Shown here: piece by piece, positions 25,067 to 35,200 of the stretch
Layout of the letters: each line of letters starts with the position of its first letter
Numbering within the stretch: the first letter of the stretch is position 1
Assembly: GCF_002797535.1 (NCBI RefSeq)
Contig: NZ_PGFD01000001.1
Location: 682,001-746,000, forward strand
DNA: 64,000 nucleotides
Direction: 5' to 3'
DNA from: Chryseobacterium geocarposphaerae
GTDB taxonomy: Bacteria; Bacteroidota; Bacteroidia; Flavobacteriales; Weeksellaceae
Notes under the pieces: model-generated
The model's database searches: none
The model's input: the letters and a program-made list of their open reading frames with translations, nothing else
Told to the model about the DNA's origin: nothing
Translations under genes and position numbers: made by a program

Positions 25067-25115
25067 GTTTATGATTCAAGTCATAAACAAAAAGATTATT
25101 AAAGAAATATCTTTG
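25067..25115 (+). promoter_or_regulatory. Fnr-like palindrome plus -7 element, second copy
   Basis: GTTTATGA...TCATAAAC (25067-25088, 8-bp arms) is 30.5 bp (centre to first T) upstream of TATCTTTG (25108-25115). The start predicted near 25120 leaves a leader of about 94 nt to the membrane protein at 25214. Confidence 0.65.
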
Positions 25116-25210
25116 AATAAAGAGTTACTGTTGATGGTGACTTAATAAGCTATTTTAAAATTATAGACAAGACCATGTCTTTATTCATTGTATAACTTTA
25201 AAAATTTTAG

Positions 25211-25384
<174 letters not shown>

Positions 25385-25562
25385 ATACTGAGATTATCCA
25401 TAAAGAAGAAGATAATGGGGTACTCAAGTTAAAATTAATTCAAAATTAAGCAGTTAGGAATGCTTCTGTTTCAAAAGTATTAAGCCTGGTGAACCCGACC
25501 TTCTGTTGAAATGATGTATTCTATTAAGTTGCAACACACACTTTAACCACTAAAATTATAAT

Positions 25563-26174
25563 ATGAAAAAATCAATGTTAGTCCTTTTATCAGCCGTTGC
25601 TATGATGGCTTGTAAGAAAAAAGAAACCACGACTGTTAATCAGTCTGCAGACAGTTCTACAGTATCTGCTCCGGCAGAATCGGGAATGACTGTTTCTGAT
25701 TCTGTTAAGATGTCTAATGAACATGATGTAAATAATCTGCTGAGTGATCAGGACAGGAAGTTTGCAGAAAACGCATCAAGAGGAGGAATGATGGAAGTAA
25801 TGATGGGAAAACTGGCTGCTACCAATGCAGGCAATGCTGCAGTAAAAGCATTAGGAGAAATGATGGTTAATGATCACACCAAAGCCAATGAAGAGCTCAA
25901 AAAATGGGCTTCGGGAGTAGGATATACATTGCCTACAGATTTGGATGATAAAAAACAGAAGAAGTATGATGAGCTGAAAACTAAAAAAGGAATGGAATTC
26001 GATAAAATGTACACCGATTTAATGGTAGATGATCATGAGGAAGATATAAAAGACTTTAAAAAACAAGCTTCTGACGGTTCAGAATCTGCCTTGAAATCGT
26101 TCGCAAGCAATACACTTCCTACTTTAGAACATCATTTAATGGAAGCCAAAAAGGCAAAAGAAGCAGTAAAATAA
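25563..26174 (+). CDS. DUF4142 domain lipoprotein
   Basis: 203 residues. The lipobox MMAC (Cys17) follows a signal peptide, then a Ser/Thr-rich linker and the DUF4142 ferritin-like helical bundle (about 60-200), with the motifs MVNDHTKANEEL and DLMVDDHEEDIKDF. Function unknown; related proteins appear in stress responses. Its terminator lies at 26196-26262. Confidence 0.88.
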   Translation: MKKSMLVLLSAVAMMACKKKETTTVNQSADSSTVSAPAESGMTVSDSVKMSNEHDVNNLLSDQDRKFAENASRGGMMEVMMGKLAATNAGNAAVKALGEMMVNDHTKANEELKKWASGVGYTLPTDLDDKKQKKYDELKTKKGMEFDKMYTDLMVDDHEEDIKDFKKQASDGSESALKSFASNTLPTLEHHLMEAKKAKEAVK

Positions 26175-26195
26175 TATTTGTCTTAACCTATAAAT

Positions 26196-26262
26196 AAAGT
26201 TATTCCGAAAAGAACCGACGGTGTAAAATCCTGAAACTTCTTTGGAATAACTTTTCTTTTTT
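26196..26262 (+). terminator. Intrinsic terminator after the DUF4142 gene
   Basis: AAAGTTATTCC (26196-26206) pairs with GGAATAACTTT (26244-26254), and inner AAAGAA pairs with TTCTTT. A T-rich tail (TTCTTTTTT) follows. The loop is about 23 nt after inner pairing. Confidence 0.7.
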
Positions 26263-26288
26263 ATATGATTAAATTTTTCCTTGAATAA

Positions 26289-26329
26289 TTTTTGCCACGA
26301 TTGAACATTTGTTTTAAGGCAAAAATGTT
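26289..26329 (+). repeat. Two interleaved inverted repeats upstream of the 26402 gene
   Basis: TTTTTGCC (26289-26296) pairs with GGCAAAAA (26318-26325); AACATTT (26304-26310) pairs with AAATGTT (26323-26329). The right arms share three bases, so the two pairings compete. It lies about 75 nt before the start codon; an operator or leader switch is possible. Confidence 0.35.
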
Positions 26330-26401
26330 TGTTATATTAAGTTTTCTTTAAAAATTGAATCAGTCATTCTTCATTCTAACGTATTTTCATAATTATGTAC
26401 A

Positions 26402-28843
26402 ATGAAAAAGATGAAGAATATATTCTTAATACTTTCTGCGATAATCTTATCTCAGGGAGTACTGGGACAGAATAAAATACTTGCGGAATTAGAAAATCAT
26501 AAAGTAGGTTTACCTAATGGCTGGACATTAACCCCTGTGGGAAATCAGGTGGTTTTGGGTGATCTTCCTCTCAATCTGGTCATCAGTCATAACAAAAAAT
26601 GGGCTGCCGTAACCAATAATGGACAAAGTACACAGACCATTGATCTGATGGATATTGAACATCAAAAAAAGACAGATAGCTCAGTTATTGCAAAATCCTG
26701 GTACGGATTGGCTTTTTCTTCAGATGATACTGTTTTATATGCTTCGGGAGGACATGATAATATGATTAAGACCTATTCTGTTAAAAAAGGAAAATTGGCA
26801 TTGCTGGATTCTATTGTTCTGGGAAAGCCATGGCCTGAAAAAATTGGTATTGCAGGGCTGGATGTTGATGATAAAGTTCAGAAACAGCTGTATGTGGTAA
26901 CCAGAGAAGATAAAAAATTGTATGTAATTGATCTTAACAACAAATCAATACAGTCTAAGGTTGATCTGGGAGCAGAAGGTTATACCTGTAAACTGTCACC
27001 AGATCTTAAACAATTATACATCAGTGTTTGGGGAGCTGAAAAACTGTTGGTTTGGGATGTTGTTTCTAAAAAAATAACAAAAGAGATTGCTGTGGGAAAT
27101 CATCCCAATGAAATTACTTTCAGTAAAAATGGAAAATGGCTGTATGTTGCCAATGCCAATGATAACTCAGTTTCAGTAATCAATACCAAAGAGGGTAAAG
27201 TTGTAGAAACTCTGAATGCGGCGCTATACCCTAATGCACCAAGCGGTTCCACAAGTAATGGAGTTGCCCTTTCTGAAAATGGAAAAACCTTATATATTGC
27301 CAATGCAGATAACAATTGTCTTGCTGTTTTTGATGTAACGAATCCCGGGAAATCAGTTTCCAAAGGATTTATACCTGTAGGATGGTATCCTACGAATGTC
27401 AAGGTGGTAGGCAATGAGATTTTGGTAACCAATGGAAAAGGTCTTTCTTCCAAAGCCAATCCCCGAGGACCGAATCCTACAGATAAAAAAGAGAAGGTTG
27501 ATCGCCATTCTGGAGATGCTAATAAACTTAAGGAAATACAATATATTGCCGGTCTGTTCAAAGGAACGTTAAGCTTTATTGAGAATCCGGAACCTGAAAG
27601 ACTGGCTATTTATTCACATGCTGTCTATCAGAATACACCTTACTCGAAAGATAAGGAACTGAATGCGGAAGGCGAAGCCGGAAATCCCATTCCCATGAAG
27701 ATAGGTGAAAAATCGCCCATTAAATATGTTTTTTATGTCATTAAAGAAAACCGGACCTATGACCAGATTTTAGGAGATCTTCCGCAGGGAAACGGTGATC
27801 CCAATTTATGTTTGTTTGGGGAGAAAATAACTCCGAATCAGCATAAAATTGCGAATGAATTTGTATTGTTAGATAATTTCTATGTGGATGCGGAAGTAAG
27901 TGCAGACGGACACAATTGGAGTATGGGGGCTTATGCAACAGATTATCTGGAAAAAACATGGCCTTCGAGCTATGGAGGAAGAGGAGGAAGCTACGGAGGT
28001 GAAGGAGAAAGGGAAATAGCCAATAATAAAGGCGGATTTATTTGGGATAATGCGAAAAGGCATAATGTAACTTACCGAACATACGGGGAATTTGCAGATA
28101 AAGGAAAACCAAATGTAAAATCATTGGAAGGACACGTAGCGACAGGCTATACAAGCTATGACTTAAGTGTATCGGATACCACTCGTGTCAGACAATGGAA
28201 AGAAGATTTCGATGCGCTTATTCGAAGCGGTAAAATGCCTCAGTTAACCACTATTCGTATCAGTAATGATCATACGGAGGGAATGAGAGCAGGTAAAAAA
28301 ACACCTTATGCTCACGTTGCGGATAACGATCTGGCAGTAGGTCAGTTTGTTGATCATATAAGTAAAAGCCCTATCTGGAAAGAAACTGCTATTTTTATTC
28401 TTGAAGATGATGCTCAAAACGGTCCCGACCATGTGGATGCCCACAGAAGTCCGGCTTATCTGATAAGTCCTTATGTAAAAAGAAAATCTGTTGATCATAC
28501 TATGTATTCCACAGCGGGAATGCTCCGTACGATTGAATTAATCCTCGGAATGAAACCTATGACCCAATATGATGCAGCAGCAGTTCCTATGTGGCGATCA
28601 TTTACTAATCAGCCGGATTTTGCTTCATTCGATCATGTTCAGGCTAATATAAATCTTAATGAACGAAATCCTGAAAAAGGCAAATTAGCAGAGCTGAGCG
28701 CGAAGTTTGACTGGTCTAAGGAAGATGCCGTTCCTGATTTGGTATTCAATGAAATCCTTTGGCAGGGAATCAAAGGAGAAAGCGCGCCTGCTCCGATACG
28801 TGCCGCGTTTCTGAAAACTAATGAGGACGAAGATGATGATTAA
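26402..28843 (+). CDS. Bifunctional YncE-like beta-propeller / alkaline phosphatase-family protein
   Basis: 813 residues with a signal peptide (to about residue 22, LGQ). Residues about 30-370 form a seven-bladed YVTN/YncE-type beta-propeller (repeats such as LYVANANDNSVSVINTKEG). From about 440 comes a phosphoesterase/alkaline phosphatase-like domain, with YVIKENRTYDQILGD, SADGHNWSM and EDDAQNGPDHVDAHRSP holding likely metal ligands. The substrate is unknown. Located in the periplasm or on the surface. Confidence 0.87.
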   Translation: MKKMKNIFLILSAIILSQGVLGQNKILAELENHKVGLPNGWTLTPVGNQVVLGDLPLNLVISHNKKWAAVTNNGQSTQTIDLMDIEHQKKTDSSVIAKSWYGLAFSSDDTVLYASGGHDNMIKTYSVKKGKLALLDSIVLGKPWPEKIGIAGLDVDDKVQKQLYVVTREDKKLYVIDLNNKSIQSKVDLGAEGYTCKLSPDLKQLYISVWGAEKLLVWDVVSKKITKEIAVGNHPNEITFSKNGKWLYVANANDNSVSVINTKEGKVVETLNAALYPNAPSGSTSNGVALSENGKTLYIANADNNCLAVFDVTNPGKSVSKGFIPVGWYPTNVKVVGNEILVTNGKGLSSKANPRGPNPTDKKEKVDRHSGDANKLKEIQYIAGLFKGTLSFIENPEPERLAIYSHAVYQNTPYSKDKELNAEGEAGNPIPMKIGEKSPIKYVFYVIKENRTYDQILGDLPQGNGDPNLCLFGEKITPNQHKIANEFVLLDNFYVDAEVSADGHNWSMGAYATDYLEKTWPSSYGGRGGSYGGEGEREIANNKGGFIWDNAKRHNVTYRTYGEFADKGKPNVKSLEGHVATGYTSYDLSVSDTTRVRQWKEDFDALIRSGKMPQLTTIRISNDHTEGMRAGKKTPYAHVADNDLAVGQFVDHISKSPIWKETAIFILEDDAQNGPDHVDAHRSPAYLISPYVKRKSVDHTMYSTAGMLRTIELILGMKPMTQYDAAAVPMWRSFTNQPDFASFDHVQANINLNERNPEKGKLAELSAKFDWSKEDAVPDLVFNEILWQGIKGESAPAPIRAAFLKTNEDEDDD

Positions 28844-28898
28844 TAGGTTGTATTTCTTAATAAAATAGGGGAATTTGATTCCAATCCCTAATTAAACA

Positions 28899-30407
28899 TT
28901 ATTTTTTTATAATCAGTTTTTCAGATAGAATGGTTTTTTCCTGATCATCAACCTGAACGATATATGCCCCACTTGAGAACGCAGAAGTATTGATTGAAAC
29001 CTTAGTTTCAGAATATTTTTTATTAAATATCTTTCTTCCCGACATATCGTGAATGCTAATTGTAGCTCCGGCCGGAAGATGGTCTATAGTAACAAAATCT
29101 TTTGCTGGGTTAGGGTAAATTGAAATATTACTTTTAATTGTATTTCCATGGGTACCAAGCTGATTTCCTGCAAGTTTTATCACTAAGAAATCAGAGGTGA
29201 CATTAGCTGTTTGTGTAAACCCTCCTATAATATATCCTCCGTCAGAGGTTCTTTGAATGGAGGACGCTCCTTGATTATATGTTCCACCATAAGAATTCTG
29301 CCATTCTACATTGCCTAAAGCATTAAGTTTGATCACTCCAAAATCAGACTGAGGAAAACCAGTGATCGGATCGTAAGAGTAGAAGAAGCCTGCAACAATA
29401 CATCCGCCATCAGGAGTGCTGTCAAGTCCTACAGGTCTATCATCCATACTTCCTCCGAAAAAGTTCTGCCATAGTGTAGTTCCTGTGGAATTAAGTTTTA
29501 CGATCCAAAAATCATAATCCGGACTTCCACCATCGCCTTGTAATATAGAATACCCGGAAACGATATATCCGCCATCTGTCGTTTGTTTCACCGATTGTGC
29601 TACATCATTCGTACTGCTTCCCAACGATTGTTGCCATTGAAGAATACCTGTTGCGGTTATTTTGATAACCCAATAGTCATTGGCACCATGATTTCCGATT
29701 ACATAGCCATACGGTGAAGATGAATATCCTGCGACGATATATCCGCCATCTGTTGTTTGTTCTATAGAGTGCGCTTCTTCCCAGCCGGACGGATCGCCAT
29801 AGGTTTGTTCCCATTCTATATTTCCTAAAGCATCTAATTTTATAATCCAGAAGTCCTTATTGCCTCCTACCAAAGTTGGAGGGGCCATACTTTTGTATCC
29901 TGCGACAATATATCCGCCATCAGTTGTTTGTCTTATACTGTAAGCAGAATCATCATTAGGTCCTCCATATGTTTTTTGCCATTGTATATTTCCTGAAGCA
30001 TCCAGTTTTATCACCCAAGAGTCTTTGTAACCATAGTTTACGGAAACATCTCCATCGTGAGAAGCAGTAATTCCTGCAAGAATATATCCACCGTCTGAAG
30101 TTTGTTGTATGGAAGTTCCAATATCCAGGTAAGAACCTCCAAAACATTTTTGCCACATAATATCTCCAGTAGCATTTGTTTTTACTACCCAAATATCTCC
30201 GGAGCCATGATTTCCGGTAACATCTCCATTATTAGACGAAGATGAGCCAATATGAATATATCCTCCGTCTGAAGTTTGATGAAGGTTATTATGCAAGTCA
30301 GACTGGAGACCTCCATAGGTCTTCTGCCACTCAATGGCGGGAGCCTGTGAGTATAGATTGTTGCTGAGATAAATACAGAAAAAAGAAAGAATAAATATAT
30401 ATTTCAT
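28899..30407 (-). CDS. T9SS-exported repeat protein (beta-propeller-like)
   Basis: 502 residues from the ATG at 30407 (MKYIFILSFF), chosen because a signal peptide starts there; an in-frame ATG at 30437 adds 10 residues. About seven or eight repeats of roughly 45-55 residues carry the core QTSDGGYIxxG...DxWVxKLDASGNIxWQKTYGG. The last 75 residues are a type A sorting domain (IYPNPAKDFVTIDHLPAG; ILSEKLIIKK). The cargo passes the outer membrane by the type IX system; ligand unknown. Confidence 0.88.
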   Translation of the reverse strand: MKYIFILSFFCIYLSNNLYSQAPAIEWQKTYGGLQSDLHNNLHQTSDGGYIHIGSSSSNNGDVTGNHGSGDIWVVKTNATGDIMWQKCFGGSYLDIGTSIQQTSDGGYILAGITASHDGDVSVNYGYKDSWVIKLDASGNIQWQKTYGGPNDDSAYSIRQTTDGGYIVAGYKSMAPPTLVGGNKDFWIIKLDALGNIEWEQTYGDPSGWEEAHSIEQTTDGGYIVAGYSSSPYGYVIGNHGANDYWVIKITATGILQWQQSLGSSTNDVAQSVKQTTDGGYIVSGYSILQGDGGSPDYDFWIVKLNSTGTTLWQNFFGGSMDDRPVGLDSTPDGGCIVAGFFYSYDPITGFPQSDFGVIKLNALGNVEWQNSYGGTYNQGASSIQRTSDGGYIIGGFTQTANVTSDFLVIKLAGNQLGTHGNTIKSNISIYPNPAKDFVTIDHLPAGATISIHDMSGRKIFNKKYSETKVSINTSAFSSGAYIVQVDDQEKTILSEKLIIKK

Positions 30408-30529
30408 ATAATTGTGGTCAATTTGATGATTATTCAAATATAATTAAAATTAATTTGAATGCTTAAAAAGCCGATGCATGTAACATACCACTTATAAAAC
30501 TATTTTTATTTTATAATTACATGGGAATA

Positions 30530-31039
30530 TTACTTTATTCTCCAATTATTCAACACTAAAGTTATGATTACATCATTCCACATTTCAAAATTCATGAGTT
30601 TGGGCTTGATCGGAATGATGCTTGTTTTCATCCAATTATCATGGCCAACAATAAACATCATAGCATCATAATTCAGTTCTTTATCAAACGGATTTTTAAC
30701 TTCTAATACCATTTGCTCATGTTTTCTTCCCTCTACAGTTTGAGAGAATTTGATTTCAATGGTCTTTGCAGGATTTAAGTTTTCCTTTACAACTTTCATT
30801 GATGTAATTTTGTTTCCACTTATTTCAGTTTCGACATATAAATTTTCGCCAGGAAATATTTGCAGAACCCCTTCTTTCACAAAGTATTTTGATTTCGGAA
30901 CTTCCTGTTGATAAAATTGGATCGAATCGACGGGGATTTTTAAGGTAAATTCTTCTCGATATTCTTTTTCATTTTGTCCAAAACAGAAATTTGAAAATAG
31001 ACTGATTATGAGCAGAGAAAGTATTTTAATTTTAAGCAT
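30530..31039 (-). CDS. Hypothetical secreted protein
   Basis: Not recognised. 169 residues from the ATG at 31039 (MLKIKILSLL), placed where a clear signal peptide ending CFGQ begins; the longer frame from 31066 adds nine residues. The mature part is mostly beta-rich and charged, without conserved motifs I can name. It lies 60 nt downstream of the small secreted gene at 31100-31471 on the same strand. Confidence 0.65.
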   Translation of the reverse strand: MLKIKILSLLIISLFSNFCFGQNEKEYREEFTLKIPVDSIQFYQQEVPKSKYFVKEGVLQIFPGENLYVETEISGNKITSMKVVKENLNPAKTIEIKFSQTVEGRKHEQMVLEVKNPFDKELNYDAMMFIVGHDNWMKTSIIPIKPKLMNFEMWNDVIITLVLNNWRIK

Positions 31040-31099
31040 TTTAGAGGTATAAGAGATTGTTTTCAAGATGATATCTGATATGTTTTTTTATAGGTAATA

Positions 31100-31471
31100 T
31101 TAATGGAAGTTACTTTCTAAACATTTAAAATTCTGTTTAATTGTTGATACGTCTTCAATTAATTTTTCTTTACGCTGTTCAAAAGTTGTGAATTTTTTTC
31201 CATAAGCTATCAGTATTTGAATTTCATATTTACTTTTTTCAGAAATATTTTCAAGAATTTTGTCAAGATTTCTATAACGAGAATCAAGTGAAACAAATTC
31301 TGAGACATTTTTTTCTACAAAATTTAGTTTGTTGCACAAGCTTTCGTATTCAAGATATTTATTTAATTTATTTTCTTCATTAGTTTCATCTAAAGAAAAA
31401 TTTATTGAGACTCTTTGTGCACTTATAGAAGAACAAAATAAAAAAAAGAAAATCAGGGATAAATTTTTCAT
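31100..31471 (-). CDS. Hypothetical secreted protein, helical
   Basis: Not recognised. 123 residues with a signal peptide (to about residue 18, SAQR). The mature part is Asn/Glu/Lys-rich and probably helical or coiled. Probably cotranscribed with the gene at 30530-31039. Confidence 0.6.
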   Translation of the reverse strand: MKNLSLIFFFLFCSSISAQRVSINFSLDETNEENKLNKYLEYESLCNKLNFVEKNVSEFVSLDSRYRNLDKILENISEKSKYEIQILIAYGKKFTTFEQRKEKLIEDVSTIKQNFKCLESNFH

Positions 31472-31754
31472 AATATAAGTTTCATATGGCTATAATAAAT
31501 AAAATAGGTGCTAAATTTCATCTTCATAGTTACTTTAAATAAAGAATAAAAGTATTTTGGATTAATGTAAGAATACTTTTTGCATAATGGTTTTTAATTA
31601 ACATGACGCTCAAATATACAAAGTTTTATCAGTCCATTTTTTCTTACAAAAAACTATTTTACTGTAGTTTTTGAAATGTATACCAATTTCTTATTATTCA
31701 AGATTCCGAATGATAAAAACAGCTGTTAAGGATAATTTTTATACATTTGTTGTA

Positions 31755-32081
31755 ATGTATTTATTCAGATTGCTTTTAACATTCTATTTCGTGGCGTTGT
31801 CTATCATGCCATGCAATGATGTTGCTGCTAAGCAATTGAATGCTACTCCGAATTTTGCATACGTAAATAATCCACAGGAACATTCCCATTCAAGCAATGA
31901 TACCTGTTCTCCGTTATGCTTTTGCAATTGTTGCCAGATGACGGTGACTTCTTTTAAAATTGAACCTGTCATTATCTTTCCGGAGCAGGTTCGTAGCTAT
32001 TTTTCAAAGAAAATCTTTTTTCAGAAAAATGATTTTGCCTATTTGGTGTATGACCAGATCTGGCAACCTCCTAAGATTTAA
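31755..32081 (+). CDS. Small Cys/His-rich DUF6660-like protein before the metal efflux genes
   Basis: 108 residues from the ATG at 31755 (MYLFRLLLTFYFVALS); an upstream in-frame start at 31671 would place residues before the likely signal peptide. After it comes a metal-ligand-rich patch: HSHSSNDTC, then CFCNCC. Such proteins commonly sit just upstream of CusA/CzcA genes in Bacteroidetes. A perfect -7 element (TACATTTG, 31742-31749) lies so close that the transcript could be nearly leaderless. Metal sensing or binding is inference. Confidence 0.7.
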   Translation: MYLFRLLLTFYFVALSIMPCNDVAAKQLNATPNFAYVNNPQEHSHSSNDTCSPLCFCNCCQMTVTSFKIEPVIIFPEQVRSYFSKKIFFQKNDFAYLVYDQIWQPPKI

Positions 32082-32227
32082 TTTTTATTGATTTTTGGTG
32101 GAAGACTCTTGTCTTTCATCAATTCGTTATGAAATCTTTGCAATTCCGTTGCATGGAGTTTCTTTTCATTTTTGTCCTTCTGCTTAACCATTTTAAGCAG
32201 ACCGACATTCAATAAAAATTAAATTCA

Positions 32228-35200
32228 ATGTTAGATAAAATCATAAGATTTAGCATCAAGAATAAGATTGTCATTGGAATAATGACTGTGGTGCTTGTCA
32301 TCTGGGGCGTTTGGAGTGCCTCAAAATTACCGATTGATGCCGTACCTGACATCACTAACAATCAGGTACAGATTATTACTGTATGTCCCACATTGGCAGG
32401 GCAGGAAGTGGAACAGTTAGTAACCTTTCCCATTGAGCAGAGTATTGCCAACATTCCGGATATAGAAGAAACGAGAAGTATTTCAAGATTCGGATTATCC
32501 GTAATTACAGTTGTGTTCAAAGAGAACGCAGACATTTATTTTGCCCGTCAGTTAATCAGCGAACAGCTGAAGCAAGCCGTTGAAGAGATTCCCAAAGGCA
32601 TCGGAACTCCCGAATTAGCGCCTGTAAGTACAGGTTTGGGAGAAGTCTATCAATATATTCTTCATCCGAAAAAAGGAAGTGAAAAAAAATACACGAGTAA
32701 AGAGCTGCGAACTATGCAGGACTGGATCGTTCGCAGACAATTGAACGGAACTCCGGGAGTGGCCGAAATCAACAGCTTTGGTGGAGAGCTTAAGCAATAT
32801 GAAGTAGCCATCAATCCGGATCGTTTGAAAGCAATGGGAATCAGTATCACCGATATTTTTACGGCTTTAGAAAAGAACAATCAGAATACGGGAGGAGCGT
32901 ATATTGATAAAAAACCGAATGCTTATTTCATCAGAGGAATCGGTATGGTAACGTCAATAGAAGACATCAAGAATATTGCTGTAAAAAATGAAACGGGAAG
33001 TGTCCCTATTTTTATAAAAGATGTTGCGAATGTTGGTCTTGGTCATGCTATCCGCTATGGGGCTCTTACTTATAATGGCGAAGTTGATGCAGTAGGAGGT
33101 GTTGTGATGATGCTGAAAGGAGCCAACAGCAATGAAGTCGTGCAAAGAATTAAAGATAAGATTCCGACGATTCAGAAATCACTTCCTGATGATGTTATTA
33201 TTGAACCGTTTCTTGACCGTACAGATTTGGTAGACAGAGCCATTAATACAGTAGAGAAAAATTTAATTGAAGGTGCCTTAATCGTCATATTCGTTCTGGT
33301 TCTTTTTCTAGGCAATTTCAGAGCAGGATTAATTGTGGCTTCGGCGATTCCGCTTTCTCTTTTATTTGCTTTAGGAATGATGAATGTTTACGGAGTCAGT
33401 GCCAATCTGATGAGTTTAGGAGCAATTGATTTCGGTTTGATTGTAGACGGAGCGGTCATTATTGTAGAAGCAACCCTTCATCACTTAGGACTCAGAAAAA
33501 CAACAGGAATATTGACCCAATCCGAAATGGATGAGGAAGTATTCTTATCGGCTTCAAAAATCAGGAGTAGTGCAGCTTTTGGAGAAATTATCATTTTAAT
33601 TGTTTACATCCCTATTTTAACGTTGGCAGGTGTAGAAGGAAAAATGTTTATCCCAATGGCGAAAACAGTAGGTTTTGCAATTTTGGGAGCGTTGATTCTG
33701 TCGCTAACCTATATTCCGATGATGAGTGCTTTATTTTTATCTAAAAAAATAGCCCATAAAGAGACTTTTTCAGATAAAATGATGAACAGGCTGCAAAGAA
33801 TTTATCAACCGTTATTGGAAAAAGCTTTAAAGATAAAATATGCTTTAGTGGGAGGTACAATGGCTTTATTTGTGGTTTCTGTCTTCATATTTAACAGAAT
33901 GGGAGGTGAGTTTATCCCCCAGTTGCAGGAAGGAGATTATGCTTTTCACTGTATTCTCCCGCAGGGAAGCTCATTGAGCCAGAGTATTGAAACATCCATG
34001 CAGGCTTCAAGAATTATCAAGCAATTTGACGAAGTAAAAATGGTGATCGGAAAAACAGGTTCAGCAGAAGTCCCTACAGATCCGATGCCGCCGGAAGCTT
34101 CAGATCTGATCATTGTTTTAAAACCGAAAGAGGAGTGGAAAAGAAAAAAGTCTTATGACGGACTGGCTGATGAAATTTCCGAAAAACTGGAAACTATTCC
34201 GGGAGTATTTTTTGAGAAAAACCAGCCGATCCAAATGCGTTTTAATGAATTAATGACAGGAATCAGGCAAGATGTGGCGGTAAAGATATTCGGCGAGAAT
34301 CTGGACTCATTGGCAATGTATGCGGATAAAACGGCAAAAATAATCTCGTCGGTTGAAGGAGCGACTTCGCCACAGATTGAACGGGTAAGTGGCCTTCCAC
34401 AAATCAATGTGGAATATGACAGAACCAGAATGGCAAACTACGGACTGAATATTGAAGAGGTAAACAATGCTTTAAGTACCGCTTTTGCAGGGCAGGCTGC
34501 GGGGCAGGTTTTTGAAAACGAAAGAAGATTTGATTTGGTAGTGCGTTTAGACAGCCTCCATAGAACGAATATTGACGATGTAAATAACCTGATGATTTCA
34601 ACCAGTTCCGGGGCACAGATTCCGCTTTCTCAGGTAGCGAATGTCGGTTATAAACTAGGACCTGCACAAATCAGTCGTGAAGAGGGAAAACGTAGAATAG
34701 TGATAGGGTTTAATGTAAAAGGCCGCGATGTGGAAAGTGTTGTAAAAGACATTCAGGCAAAGCTGGACAAAGTAAAACTACCATCAGGCTATTATTTCAC
34801 GTATGGAGGTCAGTTTGAAAATTTACAGGCTGCAAGTCAGCGATTGATGGTTGCAGTACCTGTTTCATTATTTTTAATTTTTATGTTGCTGTATTTCACA
34901 TTCCATTCCTTTAAACAGGCAGCATTGATCTTTACAGCGATTCCAATGAGTGCAATAGGAGGTATTTTTGCTTTAGTACTCAGAGATATGCCTTTCAGTA
35001 TCAGTGCCGGAATAGGATTTATCGCACTATTTGGTGTTGCTGTTCTCAACGGAATTGTGCTGATCGGAACTTTCAATCAACTGGAAAAAGATGGCGAAAC
35101 GAATATTATAAAACGGGTAATTGAAGGGACAAAAACCAGATTGCGACCTATATTGATGACGGCAACGGTAGCGTCTTTAGGATTTTTACCGATGGCTATT

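Larger units (their letters stand above)
24757..25115 (+). repeat. Diverged tandem duplication of a promoter region (two units, offset about 224 nt)
   Basis: Two similar units run about 24757-24891 and 24981-25115. Each has a GC-rich hairpin (CCCCTC/GAGGGG at 24759-24774; CCTCCTC/GAGGAGG at 24983-25000), the string ATAATGCTGGAA (24784, 25009; offset 225), an Fnr-like palindrome (24847, 25070; offset 223) and TATCTTTG (24884, 25108; offset 224). The constant offset shows a duplication that has since diverged. The first copy drives a short terminated RNA, the second the gene at 25214. Confidence 0.7.
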
